Shown here: piece by piece, positions 5,037 to 6,232 of the stretch | How the letters are laid out: every line of letters starts with the position of its first letter | Position numbering within the stretch: the stretch's first letter is position 1 | NCBI GenBank assembly: GCA_031265535.1 | Contig: JAISCO010000149.1 | Coordinates: 1 to 6,232 of the forward strand | Length of the DNA stretch: 6,232 bases | Direction of reading: 5' to 3' | From: Spirochaetaceae bacterium | GTDB taxonomy: Bacteria > Spirochaetota > Spirochaetia > Treponematales > Breznakiellaceae | Position numbers and translations under genes: made by a program | The notes under the pieces: generated by a model | What the model was told of the DNA's origin: nothing | Seen by the model: only the letters and a program-made list of their open reading frames with translations | Database searches by the model: none

Positions 5037-6232
5037 TTTTGGCCGGCTATATGGGCCATAACTTTAGCGTCGCCCAGCATATTTTTTATGACACAGTATT
5101 CGTTAGGTTGATGAGCCTTGCAATCCAATGTCCCCCAAACGGCGGCGTCAATGCCTTCATTACGCAAAAAAGCCGCAACCGTGCCGCCGCCTATTCCTAT
5201 AAGGCGTGTTTTAACGCCTAAAACCTCTTTACAGGCGGTGGAAAGCATTTTTACTACAGGCGAATCGGCGGGAGTCCGCTTGGTCTGCTTGCTCTGTTGT
5301 ACAACTATCAGCTCAACTTGTACGCCGTACTCTTTTTCAACACCGCGTTTAATGCGATTCGCTTCCTCCAAAAGCTCGTCTACCGTATAGCAAGGCAATA
5401 AACGTATATCCATATAGAACACATCATCGCCCGGTACCGTGTTGGTGTTTGGTACATTCGCCTCTTTTTTGGTCGGCTCTACCGTTGAACGATCCGGGTC
5501 GAACAAACTGTCGCGGGCGGAAAATTTTTCAATCAGCCCCTTACGCAGTCTAAGCGTCAGGTCTGCCCCCGCGAGGCAGGCGTTACGTCCATTTTCGGGA
5601 TACGCGGCGTGCGACTGTACGCCGATAGTATGAACTTTGATGCAAACCGCGCTTTTTTCAATGATCTCGATTTCTTCGCCCAATGGATCTCCGCCGTCCG
5701 GTACCAAAGCAAAATCACCGCTTCCAAAAAGTCCGCGTTTATTTTTTAACAGCCAGTCTATGCCAAAATTGCTGTGACATTCCTCATCCGCGACAAACAG
5801 TAGTTTTAACGTGCGTTCCGGCTGGATTTTTAGCTTAACAAAGGCAAGCGCGGCTAGTACGGACGAAACGAGGCCCTGCTGATCATCCTCAACGCCGCGT
5901 CCTATTAGCTTACCGTCCTTATTGAGCACCGTCCACGGGTCGCTGTTCCAAAAAGAAAGCTCTCCGGCAGGCACAACATCAAGATGGCTCATTATCCAGA
6001 AACTAGGCAGCGCGGCATCCTTACCTTCGATAGTCGCGATAAGATTTGGACGCACGCCGCCTTTTGCCCGCGGATCGGGCGCGTCATAGTACTCCAATGT
6101 ATCAATTCCATGCTCTCTAAGCCATTGTTCAAGGAACAGGCATTTATCCAATTCACCTTCGCCGCCCGATACAGGCGAAACCGCGGGATATTTTGTCAAT
6201 CCTGTTTGCAGTTCAACGGCTATGTCCTCGCA
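5033..6232 (-). CDS. M20 family metallo-hydrolase (ArgE/DapE-like), N-terminus beyond the window
   Basis: This is a two-zinc hydrolase of the ArgE/DapE/carboxypeptidase G2 superfamily; the substrate cannot be told from sequence, and dipeptides or N-acyl amino acids are both possible. Counting from a TTG codon at 6199: SHLDVVP with His72 and Asp74, GRGVEDDQQG with the bridging Asp105, FVADEE with general base Glu139 and metal ligand Glu140, VPDGG with Asp168, a dimerisation domain with VQSHAAYPENG, and LDCKAHQPNEY with His363. The metal centre looks complete. The TTG is probably not the real start: the frame stays open to the window edge and adds 11 codons (CEDIAVELQTG) that fit the conserved family N-terminus before LTKYPAVSPVSGGEGEL. 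The gene should therefore be treated as 5' partial. It precedes pepT with a 4-base overlap, so the two form an operon, presumably for peptide breakdown. Confidence 0.9.
   Translation of the reverse strand, partial: CEDIAVELQTGLTKYPAVSPVSGGEGELDKCLFLEQWLREHGIDTLEYYDAPDPRAKGGVRPNLIATIEGKDAALPSFWIMSHLDVVPAGELSFWNSDPWTVLNKDGKLIGRGVEDDQQGLVSSVLAALAFVKLKIQPERTLKLLFVADEECHSNFGIDWLLKNKRGLFGSGDFALVPDGGDPLGEEIEIIEKSAVCIKVHTIGVQSHAAYPENGRNACLAGADLTLRLRKGLIEKFSARDSLFDPDRSTVEPTKKEANVPNTNTVPGDDVFYMDIRLLPCYTVDELLEEANRIKRGVEKEYGVQVELIVVQQSKQTKRTPADSPVVKMLSTACKEVLGVKTRLIGIGGGTVAAFLRNEGIDAAVWGTLDCKAHQPNEYCVIKNMLGDAKVMAHIAGQK

Overview
The window looks like a moderately GC-rich spirochaete, most likely a gut or oral Treponema-type organism. 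The reasons are family context only: a glycine-rich lipoprotein with Treponema-like surface domains, an Rpn/PD-(D/E)XK 'transposase' gene of the kind that is highly multiplied in those genomes, and many degenerate repeats. No rRNA or marker gene is present, so the assignment is an inference of modest confidence.

Left part (1-2115, + strand). A degenerate dispersed repeat (1-105) runs into a sigma-70-like promoter. The promoter drives a gene for a secreted glycine-rich lipoprotein. The gene is split into two frames at a run of 14 G (446-459). Both halves make sense as one protein of about 628 residues if the run were 12 or 15 G. The best reading is a phase-variable surface lipoprotein caught in the OFF state, with an assembly or sequencing error in the homopolymer as the main alternative. 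A strong hairpin follows the stop codon.

Middle part (2116-3764, + strand) is a patchwork of broken and duplicated pieces. A second copy of the repeat (2178-2285) lies directly before an Rpn-family nuclease gene. A third copy (2510-2606) sits inside that gene, where it replaces the segment that normally carries the E-x-Q catalytic motif and adds an in-frame TAG. The 3' end of the nuclease gene is tandemly duplicated (264-bp period) and the second copy has decayed. After it comes a fragment matching the C-terminal end, stop codon and first post-stop bases of the glycine-rich lipoprotein gene. The nuclease remnant is therefore bracketed by two lipoprotein gene 3' ends. A hairpin at 3648-3675 closes the + strand block.

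Right part (3765-6232, - strand) is ordinary metabolism: two M20-family metallopeptidase genes in an operon, overlapping by 4 bases (ATGA). The upstream gene is an ArgE/DapE-like M20 hydrolase whose N-terminus runs off the window edge. The downstream gene is a clear peptidase T (tripeptide aminopeptidase). Together they suggest peptide use in the cytoplasm. The two transcription blocks converge in the stretch 3604-3764.

The most notable signals are the poly-G switch and the repeat family whose edge appears to supply the -35 box of both + strand genes. I found no tRNA, rRNA, CRISPR array or recognisable riboswitch.
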